Positions 24,770-34,819 are shown, counted from the first letter of the stretch. The stretch: DNA of 64,000 nt from Bacteroidales bacterium CF (GCA_000473305.1 CP006772.1:558001-622000); one strand, 5' to 3'. Notes: generated from the letters alone by a model not told the origin. Made by a program: numbers and translations.

Positions 24770-25003
24770 ATGGAGATGTTTCTTACAGTTATATTGATAT
24801 TGGTATTGCTCTTCTGGTTAGCAGGAAGAGTCTTTCCATTACTATTAGGTTTGTGGATTAAAAGAAAAGTTGATAAATTTAATAATTTAAATAATTTTAA
24901 TAATCGGCCAACTTCTCCTGATGAGCAACAGCCTAAAAACAAGATTGTTGACAAAAACGTTGGTGAATATGTGGACTTTGTAGAGACAAAAGACGAGAAC
25001 TAA
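24770..25003 (+). CDS. Small DUF4834-like membrane protein
   Basis: A 77-residue protein starting one base after the preceding stop. Residues 4-30 form a membrane helix (LTVILILVLLFWLAGRVFP), followed by a basic stretch and an asparagine-rich linker, ending VGEYVDFVETKDEN. The hydrophobic N-terminus plus a GEYVDFEE-like end resembles DUF4834 proteins of Bacteroidota. No function is known. Tight packing with the upstream unknown gene and, two bases later, the ABC exporter suggests all three work in the envelope. Confidence 0.6.
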   Translation: MEMFLTVILILVLLFWLAGRVFPLLLGLWIKRKVDKFNNLNNFNNRPTSPDEQQPKNKIVDKNVGEYVDFVETKDEN

Positions 25004-25005
25004 AC

Positions 25006-26832
25006 ATGAAGACTTTTTTAAGATTGCTTTCTTTTGCAAAGCCCTATGGGAGATACTGGCCTACTTATCTCATTATTTCTCTCTTCTCGATGTTTTTCGG
25101 GATTTTCAACTTTGCACTGGTTGCTCCTATTGTCAGAATCATATTCAGCCCCGATGCCATAGTCCAACAAATGACATTGCCGGAGTTCTCAATTAGTGTT
25201 GATTTTTTTACAACGCTGTTTCAGTATTTTCTCACAAAGATCATGATAAAGTCAAGCCTGCTGAATGGTTTGCTCTTTGTGTGCATATTCATGATAATCA
25301 TGTCCTTCTTTTCAAACCTGTCAAACTATCTCTCGCAGAGAATACTTGTCAGTATCAGGACAAAGTTGATGTACAATCTGAGAAAGGCCCTCTTTTTAAA
25401 AATTTCCAAACTTCATATCGGATATTTTCATGAGAAAAGGAAGGGGGATATTTTATCGAGTGTTTCAAACGATGTAACTGAGGTCCAGAATACTGTTGCC
25501 AACACTTTCCATATTCTTTTCAGAGATCCGTTGATGATTATCGGATTCCTTGGAGCATTGTTCTATATGTCTCCCCAGCTGACACTCTTTACACTGCTGG
25601 CACTTCCTATCACAACTTTTGCCATTGCAAGGGTGGTGAGGTCGCTAAAGAAGGGTGCAGTTATAACTCAGTCTCTGATGGGCAGGATTATCAGCCATTT
25701 TGAGGAGGCAATATCAGGAGCAAGGATTATTAAGGCATTCAATGCACAGAAATATATAAACATCCATTTTGACAACACAAATTCGGGACACAGGAAGACA
25801 AGCAAAAAGATCTTCAACAGACAGACAATGGCTTCACCTCTGTCTGAATTTCTAGGAGTATCGGTGGCTACTTCTGTGCTTTTTTACGGAGGTTACCTTC
25901 AGCTGCAGGGAAAGCTCGGTATGGATGCAGCAGCCTTTCTTGTTTATATAGGATTTTACTGGAAAGTACTTGAGCCTACCAAGTCAATCTCTAATGCTAT
26001 AGCAAGTCTTCAGAGAGGGGTTGTCTCAGGAGAGAGAATATTTGCCATACTCGATGTTGAACCAGAAATAAAGAAAACCAAGAATCCGATTCCAATCAAG
26101 GAGTTCCGGGAGAGTATTGTTTTTAACAATGTGGGATTTAAATATGTGAGTGAGCCGGTCCTAAAAAATATCAACCTTGAAATTAAAAAAGGCAGGATGA
26201 TTGCCCTTGTCGGACCGTCAGGTGCCGGAAAATCTACAATGGCGGATCTTCTCCCGCGTTTTTATGATGTCACATCTGGTACAATCACTCTGGACGGAAA
26301 AGATATCCGCGAATATGAACCTAAAGATCTGATCGGGATGATGGGTATTGTAACTCAGGAGGCAATACTATTTAATGACACGGTCTTCAACAACATCGCT
26401 TTCGGAATGGAGAACGTAAGTGAGGAGGATGTTGTCAAGGCTGCGAAAATAGCAAATGCACACGAATTTATATCTCAGATGGAATCAGGATATCAGACAA
26501 ATATTGGTGACAGAGGGTTAAAACTCTCAGGGGGCCAGAGACAGAGGCTGGCTATTGCCAGGGCAGTCCTCAAGAATCCGCCTATACTGATTCTTGATGA
26601 GGCAACCTCTGCTCTCGATACAGAGAGTGAGAGACTTGTGCAGGAGGCTTTAATCAAGCTTATGGAAAACAGAACCTCTGTGGTTATTGCACACAGGTTA
26701 TCAACCATACAATACGCAGACGAAATAGTGGTGCTTAAGGCAGGAGAGATAGTTGAGCGTGGAACCCACCAGGAATTGATAAAACTGGAGGGATTATACT
26801 CTCATTTGTGTAATCTTCAGACCTTTGCATAA
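25006..26832 (+). CDS. MsbA-type ABC exporter
   Basis: A 608-residue fused permease-ATPase half-transporter. Six helices occupy about 1-330 (first pair near 20-45 and 80-105; coupling-helix region SNDVTEVQNTVAN). The nucleotide-binding domain has Walker A VGPSGAGKST, Q-loop VTQEAILF, signature LSGGQRQR, Walker B PPILILDEATSALD and H-loop VIAHRLS. It would work as a homodimer in the inner membrane. Similarity and the kdsD gene in the same window suggest lipid A or another lipid as cargo, but multidrug exporters look alike, so the substrate is open. Confidence 0.9.
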   Translation: MKTFLRLLSFAKPYGRYWPTYLIISLFSMFFGIFNFALVAPIVRIIFSPDAIVQQMTLPEFSISVDFFTTLFQYFLTKIMIKSSLLNGLLFVCIFMIIMSFFSNLSNYLSQRILVSIRTKLMYNLRKALFLKISKLHIGYFHEKRKGDILSSVSNDVTEVQNTVANTFHILFRDPLMIIGFLGALFYMSPQLTLFTLLALPITTFAIARVVRSLKKGAVITQSLMGRIISHFEEAISGARIIKAFNAQKYINIHFDNTNSGHRKTSKKIFNRQTMASPLSEFLGVSVATSVLFYGGYLQLQGKLGMDAAAFLVYIGFYWKVLEPTKSISNAIASLQRGVVSGERIFAILDVEPEIKKTKNPIPIKEFRESIVFNNVGFKYVSEPVLKNINLEIKKGRMIALVGPSGAGKSTMADLLPRFYDVTSGTITLDGKDIREYEPKDLIGMMGIVTQEAILFNDTVFNNIAFGMENVSEEDVVKAAKIANAHEFISQMESGYQTNIGDRGLKLSGGQRQRLAIARAVLKNPPILILDEATSALDTESERLVQEALIKLMENRTSVVIAHRLSTIQYADEIVVLKAGEIVERGTHQELIKLEGLYSHLCNLQTFA

Positions 26833-26845
26833 TACAATCTTAAAT

Positions 26846-28507
26846 ATGGAACAATCATTGAACCTCATATTAGAGAGGAGCTTTAAAGAGAATTGGGATA
26901 ATCCGGCTCTCTCTGATTACAAGGGGATTACTTTGCATTACAGAGATGTGGCAAGGAGGATAGAGAAATTGCATATAGTATTTGAAATATGCGGATTAAA
27001 AAAGGGTGACCGAATTTCTATATGCTCGAAAAATCAGGCTAACTGGGGAGTTGTATTTCTTTCCGCTTTGGCATACGGCGCAGTAGCCGTACCTATTTTA
27101 CATGAGTTTAAACCCGGGAATATTCATCATATTGTAAGCCATTCTGATTCAAGAATCCTGTTTGTAGGAGAGCATATATGGGAACAGATGAACGGGACTG
27201 AGATGCCCGATCTTGATGCTGTGATAGAGATCTCCGATTTTTCTATCCTTTATGCTAAAGATCCTTTGATCTACGAGACAAGGGAGCATTTGAACGAGAT
27301 GTTCGGAAAAAAATACCCAAAGAATTTCAGACCGGAGCATGTTCATTTTCATGAGGATACTCATGAAGAACTTGCAGTAATTAACTATACATCAGGAACA
27401 ACCGGATTCTCTAAGGGTGTGATGCTTCCATACAGATCACTATTGTCAAACATTATGTTCGGTTGGGAGGTACACCCTCAGCTCAATAATACATCAAATG
27501 TGGTTGCAATGTTACCTACTGCCCACATGTACGGAATGATGTTCGAATTCCTTTTTGAGATGACAGTGGGAGCACATGTTCATTTCCTCACAAGGGTTCC
27601 AAGCCCGAAGATTATCATGGATGCTTTTGCTGACATCAAACCGGATATAATTATTTCAGTACCTCTTATTATTGAGAAGATATATAAGAAAAAGCTTCAG
27701 CCGATTATCAATAAGGCTGCAATGAGGGTTCTTCTTAGAGTTCCTGTAGTTGATCAAGCAATCGGAAAGAAAATACAACAGGAGCTTATTAAGACATTTG
27801 GGGGTAAATTCAAAGAGGTAATCATTGGGGGAGCAGCTTTCAATAAAGAGGCAGAGGCCTTTTTCAGAAAGATAGGTTTTCCTTTTACAGTTGGTTATGG
27901 CATGACAGAGTGCGGTCCTATCGTTACTTATGCACCCTGGGATAATACAAGGCTTTATTCTTGTGGTAAAGCTGCGCCACGGATGGAGATCAGAATAGAC
28001 TCCGTTGATCCTGAAAATATTCCCGGTGAGATTCTGTGCAAAGGACCGAATGTAATGCTTGGTTATTATAAGAATCAGGAAGCGACAGATGCCGTTCTCT
28101 CCGATGATGGCTGGCTGAGGACAGGTGACATGGGAATTATTGACAGTGAGGGATATCTTTATATACGCGGGCGTTCAAAGAGTATGATCCTGGGAGCTAA
28201 CGGCCAGAATATTTATCCGGAAGAGATAGAGAGCATTGTGAATAATATGCAGTATGTGGTTGAGTCACTTGTCGTTGAGGAGAAAGGGACTCTTACTCTT
28301 CTTGTTTATCCGGATTTTGAGTTGGCTGAGAGTGACGGACTTACATCTGCGGATCTTGAAAAGAAGATGGAGGAGAACAGGATTCTTCTTAACGAGGATC
28401 TTCCGAATTACTGTAAGATCCAAAATGTGAAGATATTCCCTGAAGAGTTTGAAAAGACTCCTAAAAGAAGTATAAAGAGATTTTTATATCAAAGAGTACA
28501 AGAGTAG
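26846..28507 (+). CDS. Long-chain fatty acid--CoA ligase / AMP-binding protein
   Basis: A 553-residue ANL-superfamily adenylate-forming enzyme that activates a carboxylic acid as acyl-AMP and then usually acyl-CoA. The P-loop is NYTSGTTGFSKGVM, the A5 motif VGYGMTECGPIV, the A7 motif DGWLRTGDMG, and the hinge/A8 region YIRGRSKSMILGANGQNIYPEEIE. The C-terminal lysine is probably in the KTPKRSIKRF segment. The start is the ATG at 26846, just after the exporter stop; a TTG at 26825 lies inside the exporter gene. Being between an exporter and envelope genes, fatty-acid or lipid recycling is plausible. Confidence 0.88.
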   Translation: MEQSLNLILERSFKENWDNPALSDYKGITLHYRDVARRIEKLHIVFEICGLKKGDRISICSKNQANWGVVFLSALAYGAVAVPILHEFKPGNIHHIVSHSDSRILFVGEHIWEQMNGTEMPDLDAVIEISDFSILYAKDPLIYETREHLNEMFGKKYPKNFRPEHVHFHEDTHEELAVINYTSGTTGFSKGVMLPYRSLLSNIMFGWEVHPQLNNTSNVVAMLPTAHMYGMMFEFLFEMTVGAHVHFLTRVPSPKIIMDAFADIKPDIIISVPLIIEKIYKKKLQPIINKAAMRVLLRVPVVDQAIGKKIQQELIKTFGGKFKEVIIGGAAFNKEAEAFFRKIGFPFTVGYGMTECGPIVTYAPWDNTRLYSCGKAAPRMEIRIDSVDPENIPGEILCKGPNVMLGYYKNQEATDAVLSDDGWLRTGDMGIIDSEGYLYIRGRSKSMILGANGQNIYPEEIESIVNNMQYVVESLVVEEKGTLTLLVYPDFELAESDGLTSADLEKKMEENRILLNEDLPNYCKIQNVKIFPEEFEKTPKRSIKRFLYQRVQE

Positions 28508-28512
28508 TTGTT

Positions 28513-28929
28513 ATGCAAAACAAACAGGAACAGTTTGACAGAAGTTATCTGGAGATGGCTGCCGTCTGGGCAAAAAACTCATATTGCAAAAGAAGGCAGG
28601 TTGGTGCTTTACTTGTTAAAGACAGAATGATCATCTCAGACGGATATAATGGAACGCCGGCAGGATTTGAGAATATCTGCGAGGATGATGAGGGTCACAC
28701 TAAACCGTATGTTCTTCATGCAGAAGCAAATGCGATAACAAAAGTTGCAAAGTCAGGAAACAACAGCAAAGGGGCTACGATGTATGTAACAACAGCACCA
28801 TGTCTTGAATGCTCTAAACTCATCATTCAGGCCGGTATAACAAGGCTGGTTTATAAAGATGATTACAGGATCTCGGATGGGATAGACCTTCTGAAAAGGG
28901 CGGGAATAGAAATTGTCAATATTGAATAA
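28513..28929 (+). CDS. dCMP deaminase (ComE-type)
   Basis: A 138-residue zinc-dependent deaminase that converts dCMP to dUMP for thymidylate synthesis. It shows the deoxycytidylate-deaminase order: SYCKRRQVGALLVKD, ISDGYNGTPAGFENICE, the zinc and proton-shuttle motif HAEANAI (His and Glu), and the second zinc site TTAPCLECSKLII (two Cys). The RQVGA and GYNGTP segments distinguish it from cytidine or tRNA adenosine deaminases. It starts five bases after the acyl-CoA ligase and four bases before ctpA, so it is embedded in the operon. Confidence 0.92.
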   Translation: MQNKQEQFDRSYLEMAAVWAKNSYCKRRQVGALLVKDRMIISDGYNGTPAGFENICEDDEGHTKPYVLHAEANAITKVAKSGNNSKGATMYVTTAPCLECSKLIIQAGITRLVYKDDYRISDGIDLLKRAGIEIVNIE

Positions 28930-28932
28930 AAT

Positions 28933-30534
28933 ATGTCATACTTTCAAGGCTTAAGGGAGAGAATGAGGAACAATCCTCTGGTATATGTACTGCTGTTTGG
29001 TCTGTTTATCCTCTTGGTATTCAGATTACTTTCCGACTATTCCGGCAAGAGCAGGGAGCTTGCCGTCAAGGCAGGGAATTGGGATAAGCTTATGCTGGTC
29101 CTTTCAGAGGTGGAGAATAACTATGTGGATTCGATAAAGAAAGATCAGCTTACAGAGAAGGTTATACCATATCTTCTGGAAAGTCTGGATCCCCACTCTG
29201 TGTATCTTCCGCCTGCAGATCTGAAGGATGCAGAAGAGTCTCTTGAAGGAAATTTTGACGGAATAGGAGTTCAGTTCAATGTGCCGAATGATACGGCGAT
29301 AATAATAAATGTCATACCCGGAGGTCCGTCCGAAAGGGCCGGACTATTATCGGGAGACAGAATAGTAAAGGTAAATGATGAGATTGTAGCCGGAGTCAAA
29401 ATGAACCAGGATTCACTTGTCAAAAGATTAAGAGGAAAATCCGGTTCTCTGGTGAAAGTGGGCATTAAGAGAGAGAACAATAACAGCCTTGTCTTTTTTG
29501 ATATAAAGCGAGATAAAATACCTGTCAACAGTGTTGATGTCAAATATATGACAGACAAGACCACAGGCTACATCAAGCTGTCCAAGTTTACGCGCACCAG
29601 TTATGAGGAGGTGATCAAGGCAGCGCTGGAGCTGAAGAAATTGGGGATGAAGGAGCTTATATTCGACCTTAGAGGTAATTCGGGAGGATACTTTGATCAG
29701 GCTTTTCTTATGGCTAACGAGTTCCTTGAGAAAGACCAGATGATTGTATATATGCAGGGACTACACAGAACCAGACAAGATTTCAAGGCTGACGGAAAAG
29801 GCAAGCTCAGGGATATTAAGATAAAGGTGCTGATAGATGAAGGAACTGCCTCTTCGAGTGAGATATTCGCGGGAGCCATTCAGGATAATGACAGGGGAGT
29901 TGTAATAGGCAGACGCTCCTTTGGTAAGGGGTTGGTTCAGGAACCTATCTATTTCTCCGACAAATCAGGAATAAGGCTTACAGTTGCAAGATTTTACACT
30001 CCTACAGGACGATCAATTCAGAAGCCTTATTCGGCAGATTATCAGTATGATATCATCGAAAGATACAGGCATGGTGAGATGACATCTGCTGACAGCATAA
30101 AACGTAATGACTCTCTGAAGTATACTACACCAAAAGGGAAGATTGTATATGGAGGTGGAGGTATTACTCCGGACATCTTTGTTCCGATGGACACTTTAGG
30201 GATTAATGATTTCCTGATTGCTGTGTCAAATAAAGGGCTTCCGTTCAAATTCAGCTCTATGATAGCCGATCTCTATCGCCCGTCTCTGAAGTCCATAAAA
30301 GATATAGGTGCTTTGGAGAAGCTATTGGCCACAATGAATCTTGAAAAGCGATTCCTCAAATATGCATCAGATAACAAGATGGTTCCAACTGGGAAACAGT
30401 GGGCTGAGTGTAAAGAGATAGTTATAACGCAGATTGAAGCCCTTGTGGGCAGATATTCACCTCTGGATGATGAGGCATTCTATCCGATAATGGCGAGAAT
30501 TGACAACGTGATTCAGAAGGCTATTGAGCAATAA
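28933..30534 (+). CDS. C-terminal processing protease CtpA (S41)
   Basis: A 533-residue S41 peptidase. Residues about 17-35 form a membrane anchor (NPLVYVLLFGLFILLVF), so the protease faces the periplasm. A PDZ domain (about 95-185) contains GIGVQFN and GGPSERAGLLSGDRIVKVND. The catalytic part has ELIFDLRGNSGG, the nucleophile region DEGTASSSEIFAGA and the general base RRSFGKGLVQ. Family members trim or degrade envelope proteins and wall hydrolases. It is the last gene of the operon from 22.5 kb; its 3' end overlaps the convergent TonB-like gene by 14 bases. Confidence 0.93.
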   Translation: MSYFQGLRERMRNNPLVYVLLFGLFILLVFRLLSDYSGKSRELAVKAGNWDKLMLVLSEVENNYVDSIKKDQLTEKVIPYLLESLDPHSVYLPPADLKDAEESLEGNFDGIGVQFNVPNDTAIIINVIPGGPSERAGLLSGDRIVKVNDEIVAGVKMNQDSLVKRLRGKSGSLVKVGIKRENNNSLVFFDIKRDKIPVNSVDVKYMTDKTTGYIKLSKFTRTSYEEVIKAALELKKLGMKELIFDLRGNSGGYFDQAFLMANEFLEKDQMIVYMQGLHRTRQDFKADGKGKLRDIKIKVLIDEGTASSSEIFAGAIQDNDRGVVIGRRSFGKGLVQEPIYFSDKSGIRLTVARFYTPTGRSIQKPYSADYQYDIIERYRHGEMTSADSIKRNDSLKYTTPKGKIVYGGGGITPDIFVPMDTLGINDFLIAVSNKGLPFKFSSMIADLYRPSLKSIKDIGALEKLLATMNLEKRFLKYASDNKMVPTGKQWAECKEIVITQIEALVGRYSPLDDEAFYPIMARIDNVIQKAIEQ

Positions 30535-31240
30535 ACCTGTAAACAATTTCACCTTGCTGTTTTTCCGGAGCTGTTGCAGAAGATGTAAATCTTGATGCTT
30601 TAGCTGCCTTTACGGCGTATTCTCTTATACAACTGTCATTTGCCGAGATATCCCCCATCACAGATGCAGATACGACATATCCTTTTCTGTTTACCATGAT
30701 AGAAACATATACGTCTCCTCCACCTATACATTTATAGACAGGTATGGGCAAAGACATTGCCTTTCTGCCGTCAAGAGTATAAGAGAGTACAGAGGGCCCT
30801 TTATATGAATCGCTTTTTTTCTCCTCGGATGATTTTGATTGTACAGGAACATCGTCGCTACCCTGGTATGCCTCTGCCTCTTTTCTGGAGGCATCAAGCT
30901 TTCTCTGTAGCTCTTTTGCCTCATCATAAACCTGTCTTGGGTTCCTGAACCGGTCATCCTTAAGCTCGTTCCCTTTTGCTGCTCCTGCATCGACAACAAC
31001 ATTCCTGATTTTATCGGGACGTCTGCCGGCAATCATATCATCCAGTTCCTTGCTGACATCCTCTTTAAAACGCTCCTCTTCCTGCTGTTTCTCGATTTGT
31101 TCCTGCTTGGAAAAGTCCAGTACAAAAGAGGTCTCTTCAGACAATAGAGCCCCTATTCTGGTTGCCAGCAGAATGATAATTGCTAATAGGTGTACGGCAA
31201 TTGTAAGATAAAGACCGGCTTTGTTCTCAAGCTTTAGCAT
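30521..31240 (-). CDS. TonB-like energy transducer
   Basis: A 239-residue protein with the TonB layout: a short cytoplasmic N-terminus, one membrane helix (about 10-30, LYLTIAVHLLAIIILLATRI), a long charged linker rich in Glu, Lys and Arg (about 45-150), and a C-terminal globular domain with VYVSIMVNRKGYVVSASVMG and IREYAVKAAKASRFTSS, ending GEIVYRF, which matches the TonB C-terminal fold. It is encoded after udk (14-base overlap), about 5 kb from the exbB/exbD cluster that could power it. The proline-rich spacer of enteric TonB is missing. Specific receptor partners are unknown. Confidence 0.7.
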   Translation of the reverse strand: MLKLENKAGLYLTIAVHLLAIIILLATRIGALLSEETSFVLDFSKQEQIEKQQEEERFKEDVSKELDDMIAGRRPDKIRNVVVDAGAAKGNELKDDRFRNPRQVYDEAKELQRKLDASRKEAEAYQGSDDVPVQSKSSEEKKSDSYKGPSVLSYTLDGRKAMSLPIPVYKCIGGGDVYVSIMVNRKGYVVSASVMGDISANDSCIREYAVKAAKASRFTSSATAPEKQQGEIVYRFIAQ

Positions 31241-31853
31241 TTTTCTTGTAGAGAAACTTTTCTATTGAAGCAAGAAGAATGTCTATAGCAACCTGATTGT
31301 GACCACCTTGTGGAATTATGATGTCAGCATATCTCTTGCTTGGTTCGATAAATTGAAGGTGCATAGGTTTTACAGTCTTGTCGTATCTCTCCAGAACCTT
31401 CTCTATCGATCTGCCTCTCTCAATGTTGTCTCTGGTGATTACCCTCCCGAGGCGGTCATCAGCATCGGCATCCACGAAAACCTTTATATCCATGCAACTT
31501 CTCAGTTCGGGACAAGTGAATATAAGTATACCCTCAACTATTATAATAGGAGAGGGTGCTACTTTTACTGTTTCAGTTGTCGACCTCAGGCAGGTGAGAT
31601 AGGAGTATACCGGTTGATCTACTGTCTTGCCGGCGCGGAGTTCCTTCAGGTGTTTGATAAGTAACTTGAAATCGATCGAGTCAGGGTGATCGAAATTCAG
31701 TTCAAGCCTCTCTTCTAAAGGAAGATGACTGTTGTCTTTATAATATGAATCCTGAGGGATTACTACAACGTGATCCTTTATCCTGTTTGCTATCTGTGAT
31801 ACTACAGTTGTCTTACCGGCACCTGTTCCTCCGGCTATTCCTATAATGAGCAT
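31227..31853 (-). CDS. udk: Uridine kinase
   Basis: A 208-residue P-loop kinase that phosphorylates uridine and cytidine in pyrimidine salvage. The Walker A is GIAGGTGAGKTTVVSQI (about 4-20); substrate residues include QDSYYKDNSHL, NFDHPDSIDF and QPVYSYLTC; the lid region is RVITRDNIERGRSIEKVLERY. Length fits Udk. It starts five bases after the asnS stop and overlaps the TonB-like gene by 14 bases, so the three are co-transcribed, probably for economy rather than shared function. Confidence 0.93.
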   Translation of the reverse strand: MLIIGIAGGTGAGKTTVVSQIANRIKDHVVVIPQDSYYKDNSHLPLEERLELNFDHPDSIDFKLLIKHLKELRAGKTVDQPVYSYLTCLRSTTETVKVAPSPIIIVEGILIFTCPELRSCMDIKVFVDADADDRLGRVITRDNIERGRSIEKVLERYDKTVKPMHLQFIEPSKRYADIIIPQGGHNQVAIDILLASIEKFLYKKNAKA

Positions 31854-31858
31854 ATATT

Positions 31859-33244
31859 TTAAAATTCTGCGTTCTTAGGTGATCTTGGGAAAGGAATTAC
31901 ATCTCTGATATTGGCCATACCTGTAACGAAGAGAAGAAGCCTCTCAAAGCCTAATCCGAAACCGGAGTGAGGAGCACTTCCGAATCTTCTGGTATCTATG
32001 TACCACCACAATGATTCTGTTCCCATGTTGAGCTCCTTGATTCTGTTCTCCAATTTTTCAAGAGACTCTTCACGCTGCGAACCTCCTATAATCTCTCCGA
32101 TTTTAGGGAACAGAACATCCATTGCCCTGACTGTCCTTCCGTCATCGTTCTGCTTCATATAAAAAGCCTTGATATCCTTAGGGTAGTCTGTCAGAATAAC
32201 AGGCTTTTTAAAATGTTTCTCTACGAGGTAGCGCTCATGTTCACTTTGAAGATCTGTACCCCATGATACAGGATATTCAAACTTCTGTCCCGATTTCATG
32301 AGGATCTCAACACCCTCGGTATAAGGAAGCCTTACAAACTGTGTCTCAACAACGCCATGGAGTCTCTCAATCAGCTCCTTGTCAAACATATCGTTAAGGA
32401 ACTTAAGGTCATCGGCACAATTATCAAGAGCATACTGAACGAGGTATTTGATGAACTCTTCAGCCAGATCCATGTTGTCTTTGATCTCATAGAAAGCCAT
32501 CTCAGGCTCAATCATCCAGAATTCCGAGAGGTGTCTCGGTGTGTTGGAATTTTCAGCCCTGAAAGTAGGTCCGAATGTATATATCTGTCCAAGGGCAAGA
32601 GCTCCAAGTTCTCCCTCAAGCTGTCCGCTTACTGTAAGGTTGGTTGCTTTCCCGAAAAAGTCATTTGAATAATCGACCTTTCCGTCTGCACTCTTAGGAA
32701 CATTGTTCAGATCAAGCGTAGTAACCTGGAACATGGCTCCGGCTCCTTCAGCATCAGATGCTGTAATGAGTGGGGTATGCAGATAGAAAAATCCTTTGTC
32801 GTTGAAAAATTTGTGAATTGCAAAGGCCATAGCGTGGCGAATGCGAAGGACACATCCGAAAGTATTTGTACGAGGTCTGAGATGACCTATTTCCCTCAGG
32901 AATTCAAGGCTGTGACCCTTTTTCTGAAGTGGATAGGTATCGGGGCTTGCAGTTCCGTATACTAAAAGAGAGCCGGCATGAATCTCCACCTTCTGTCCGC
33001 TGCCTACTGACGCTACAAGTGAGCCTTCAACACATATACAGGCACCTGTTGTAACATCTTTGAGCTGTTCTTCGGTAAAGTTGTTCATATCGAAGACAAT
33101 CTGAATGTTATTCACTATAGACCCATCGTTCAAAGCAACAAAAGTGATATTCTTATTGCCCCTTTTTGTCCTTACCCATCCTTTAACCTGAACCTCTATA
33201 CCTGCCTCTTTATTAAGCAGTTCACAAACTTTGATCCGTTCCAT
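31859..33244 (-). CDS. asnS: Asparaginyl-tRNA synthetase
   Basis: A 461-residue class IIb synthetase charging tRNA-Asn. The N-terminal OB-fold anticodon-binding domain (about 1-105) begins [30 protein letters not shown]; motif 2 is in [25 protein letters not shown], and motif 3 is [15 protein letters not shown]. The start used is the ATG giving MERIKV; an upstream in-frame TTG adds 13 residues without family support. A promoter match lies 36 bases upstream, at the end of the GHL10 gene. With its own AsnRS the cell need not rely solely on the GatCAB route for Asn-tRNA. Confidence 0.95.
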   Translation of the reverse strand: MERIKVCELLNKEAGIEVQVKGWVRTKRGNKNITFVALNDGSIVNNIQIVFDMNNFTEEQLKDVTTGACICVEGSLVASVGSGQKVEIHAGSLLVYGTASPDTYPLQKKGHSLEFLREIGHLRPRTNTFGCVLRIRHAMAFAIHKFFNDKGFFYLHTPLITASDAEGAGAMFQVTTLDLNNVPKSADGKVDYSNDFFGKATNLTVSGQLEGELGALALGQIYTFGPTFRAENSNTPRHLSEFWMIEPEMAFYEIKDNMDLAEEFIKYLVQYALDNCADDLKFLNDMFDKELIERLHGVVETQFVRLPYTEGVEILMKSGQKFEYPVSWGTDLQSEHERYLVEKHFKKPVILTDYPKDIKAFYMKQNDDGRTVRAMDVLFPKIGEIIGGSQREESLEKLENRIKELNMGTESLWWYIDTRRFGSAPHSGFGLGFERLLLFVTGMANIRDVIPFPRSPKNAEF

Positions 33245-33280
33245 ACTATCTAGAAATGACTTTGAATTTTTTAAACCAGG

Positions 33281-33311
33281 CAAAGTTACTCAAATGAAGA
33301 TAAATCACAAG
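33281..33311 (-). promoter_or_regulatory. Promoter of asnS-udk-tonB-like unit
   Basis: Minus strand CTTG (33311-33308), 19 bases, then TAACTTTG (33288-33281), an exact -7 match. The -33 element lies within the last codons of the upstream GHL10 gene, and the leader would be about 33 bases. Confidence 0.5.
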
Positions 33312-34801
33312 AATAATATTTCAGATGCCACGCTTTCATTCCAACACCTGTCAATAGCGGTGATTACATATTTGTATTTAACCCTCTTACCGCTTTGTGC
33401 CTCAGGCTTAAATGAGTTGGTGTCAACAATTCGGATAAGGTATTTTGTGTCAGTTATGTCAATTACCGATTTTGCGGGAAAACGGTAAACTGCATAGAAA
33501 CGGGCTTCCTGCATCTTGTCATTGTTGCTGTCATGTTTCCAGTTGATTACACCTTTTTTTGCCTTAAGTGAAGTTACCGGAGCAGGTGCAATAGAGTCCA
33601 ACGCTTTGTATGCAGGAATCAATGCAAGGTGCTTCTGATATGTGTTTGTCAGAGAGTCTGTAAAACCAAACGGATTTGTAGTGATTGACCAACCCGGCCA
33701 CCAGACATTGCCGTGAACGTTGGGAAGAGTCCTGACAAGCCTCATCTTCTCTGCGAACTGAGTCTTTAAAGAGTCGTTGACATCCTTCTCCTTGAATGTG
33801 TCGATATTTTGTCCAATATATAACTGTCCTTTGAAATTTGCATCATTCCACCATTTGATGAGTGTCAGGAAGTCGGCACGAGGATGCCCTATTTTCCAAT
33901 ATAATTGTGGTACATTGTAGTCAATCCACCCCTTTTCAAGCCAGAGAGGAATATCTGCATAGAGATCTTCATAAGTTGAGAGACTGTTTGTTTTGCTTCC
34001 TGATCCGTCAGGAGTATCGCTAAAGTTTCTGTGAACTCCGAACGGGCTTATGCCAAATCTTACCCAAGGTTTGATTTTTTTGATTGTATCATTGATCTCA
34101 CGTATGAGTGTCGATACATTGTTCCTTCTCCAATCAGCCTTTTGCCAGTATTCGAAACCCTGGCTCTTTGCATATTTTACGAAAGAGGCATCGTCGTGAA
34201 ACTCCTCGAATTTCTCGGGATAGGGATAGAAATAGTCATCAAAATGGATAGCATCGACATCATACCTGCTTACGATATCTGCCATAACTTTCTTGGTATG
34301 TGCTATTGCTTCCGGTTCTCCCGGGTCAAAATAGAGCTGTTTGCCATATCTTTTGAAAATTTCCGGTTTGCGGAAGTACAGGTGATCCGGATGTAACTGC
34401 TCCTTGTCATTTGATGTTACTCGATAAGGGTTGCACCAAGCATGTAGTTCCATTCCTCTTTTATGAGCCTCACGGACCATAAATTCCAGAGGGTCCCAGA
34501 GCGGATCAGGAGCCTTTCCCTGTTCGCCTGCTACAAATCTGCTCCACGGTTCAAGTCCTGAAATGTACAAAGCATCGGCCTGAGGCCTAACCTGAAAAAT
34601 AACAGCATTTACACCTGATTTTTGCAGAATGTCAAGTGTATTGGTAAAGAATTTCTTCAATGAGTCTGTGCTCATGTTTTTGAAATTCTGATTGCCGACA
34701 GTATGAATCCATGCACCACGGAATTCTCTTTTAGGCAATTCGCTGGATAGTAGTGTTGTAACTACCGACAGCATTATTAAGGAGAGAATAAGTTTTTTCA
34801 T
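33305..34801 (-). CDS. GHL10/DUF187 glycoside hydrolase-like protein
   Basis: A 498-residue exported protein (signal peptide about 1-20, cleavage near LLSSE). The body is the GHL10 (DUF187) TIM-barrel: REFRGAWIHTVGNQNF, VNAVIFQVRPQADALY, WSRFVAGEQGKAPDPLWDPLEFMV, ELHAWCNPYRV and YDVDAIHFDDYFYPYPE, the last carrying acidic residues expected at the active site. The C-terminal 90 residues resemble a fibronectin type III-like domain. Homologues act on glycosidic bonds of peptidoglycan or polysaccharide (YngK/DigH group). It lies 18 bases after the phosphatase gene and is probably co-transcribed. Confidence 0.85.
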   Translation of the reverse strand: MKKLILSLIMLSVVTTLLSSELPKREFRGAWIHTVGNQNFKNMSTDSLKKFFTNTLDILQKSGVNAVIFQVRPQADALYISGLEPWSRFVAGEQGKAPDPLWDPLEFMVREAHKRGMELHAWCNPYRVTSNDKEQLHPDHLYFRKPEIFKRYGKQLYFDPGEPEAIAHTKKVMADIVSRYDVDAIHFDDYFYPYPEKFEEFHDDASFVKYAKSQGFEYWQKADWRRNNVSTLIREINDTIKKIKPWVRFGISPFGVHRNFSDTPDGSGSKTNSLSTYEDLYADIPLWLEKGWIDYNVPQLYWKIGHPRADFLTLIKWWNDANFKGQLYIGQNIDTFKEKDVNDSLKTQFAEKMRLVRTLPNVHGNVWWPGWSITTNPFGFTDSLTNTYQKHLALIPAYKALDSIAPAPVTSLKAKKGVINWKHDSNNDKMQEARFYAVYRFPAKSVIDITDTKYLIRIVDTNSFKPEAQSGKRVKYKYVITAIDRCWNESVASEILFL

Positions 34802-34819
34802 TTTTTAATGTGTTATATG

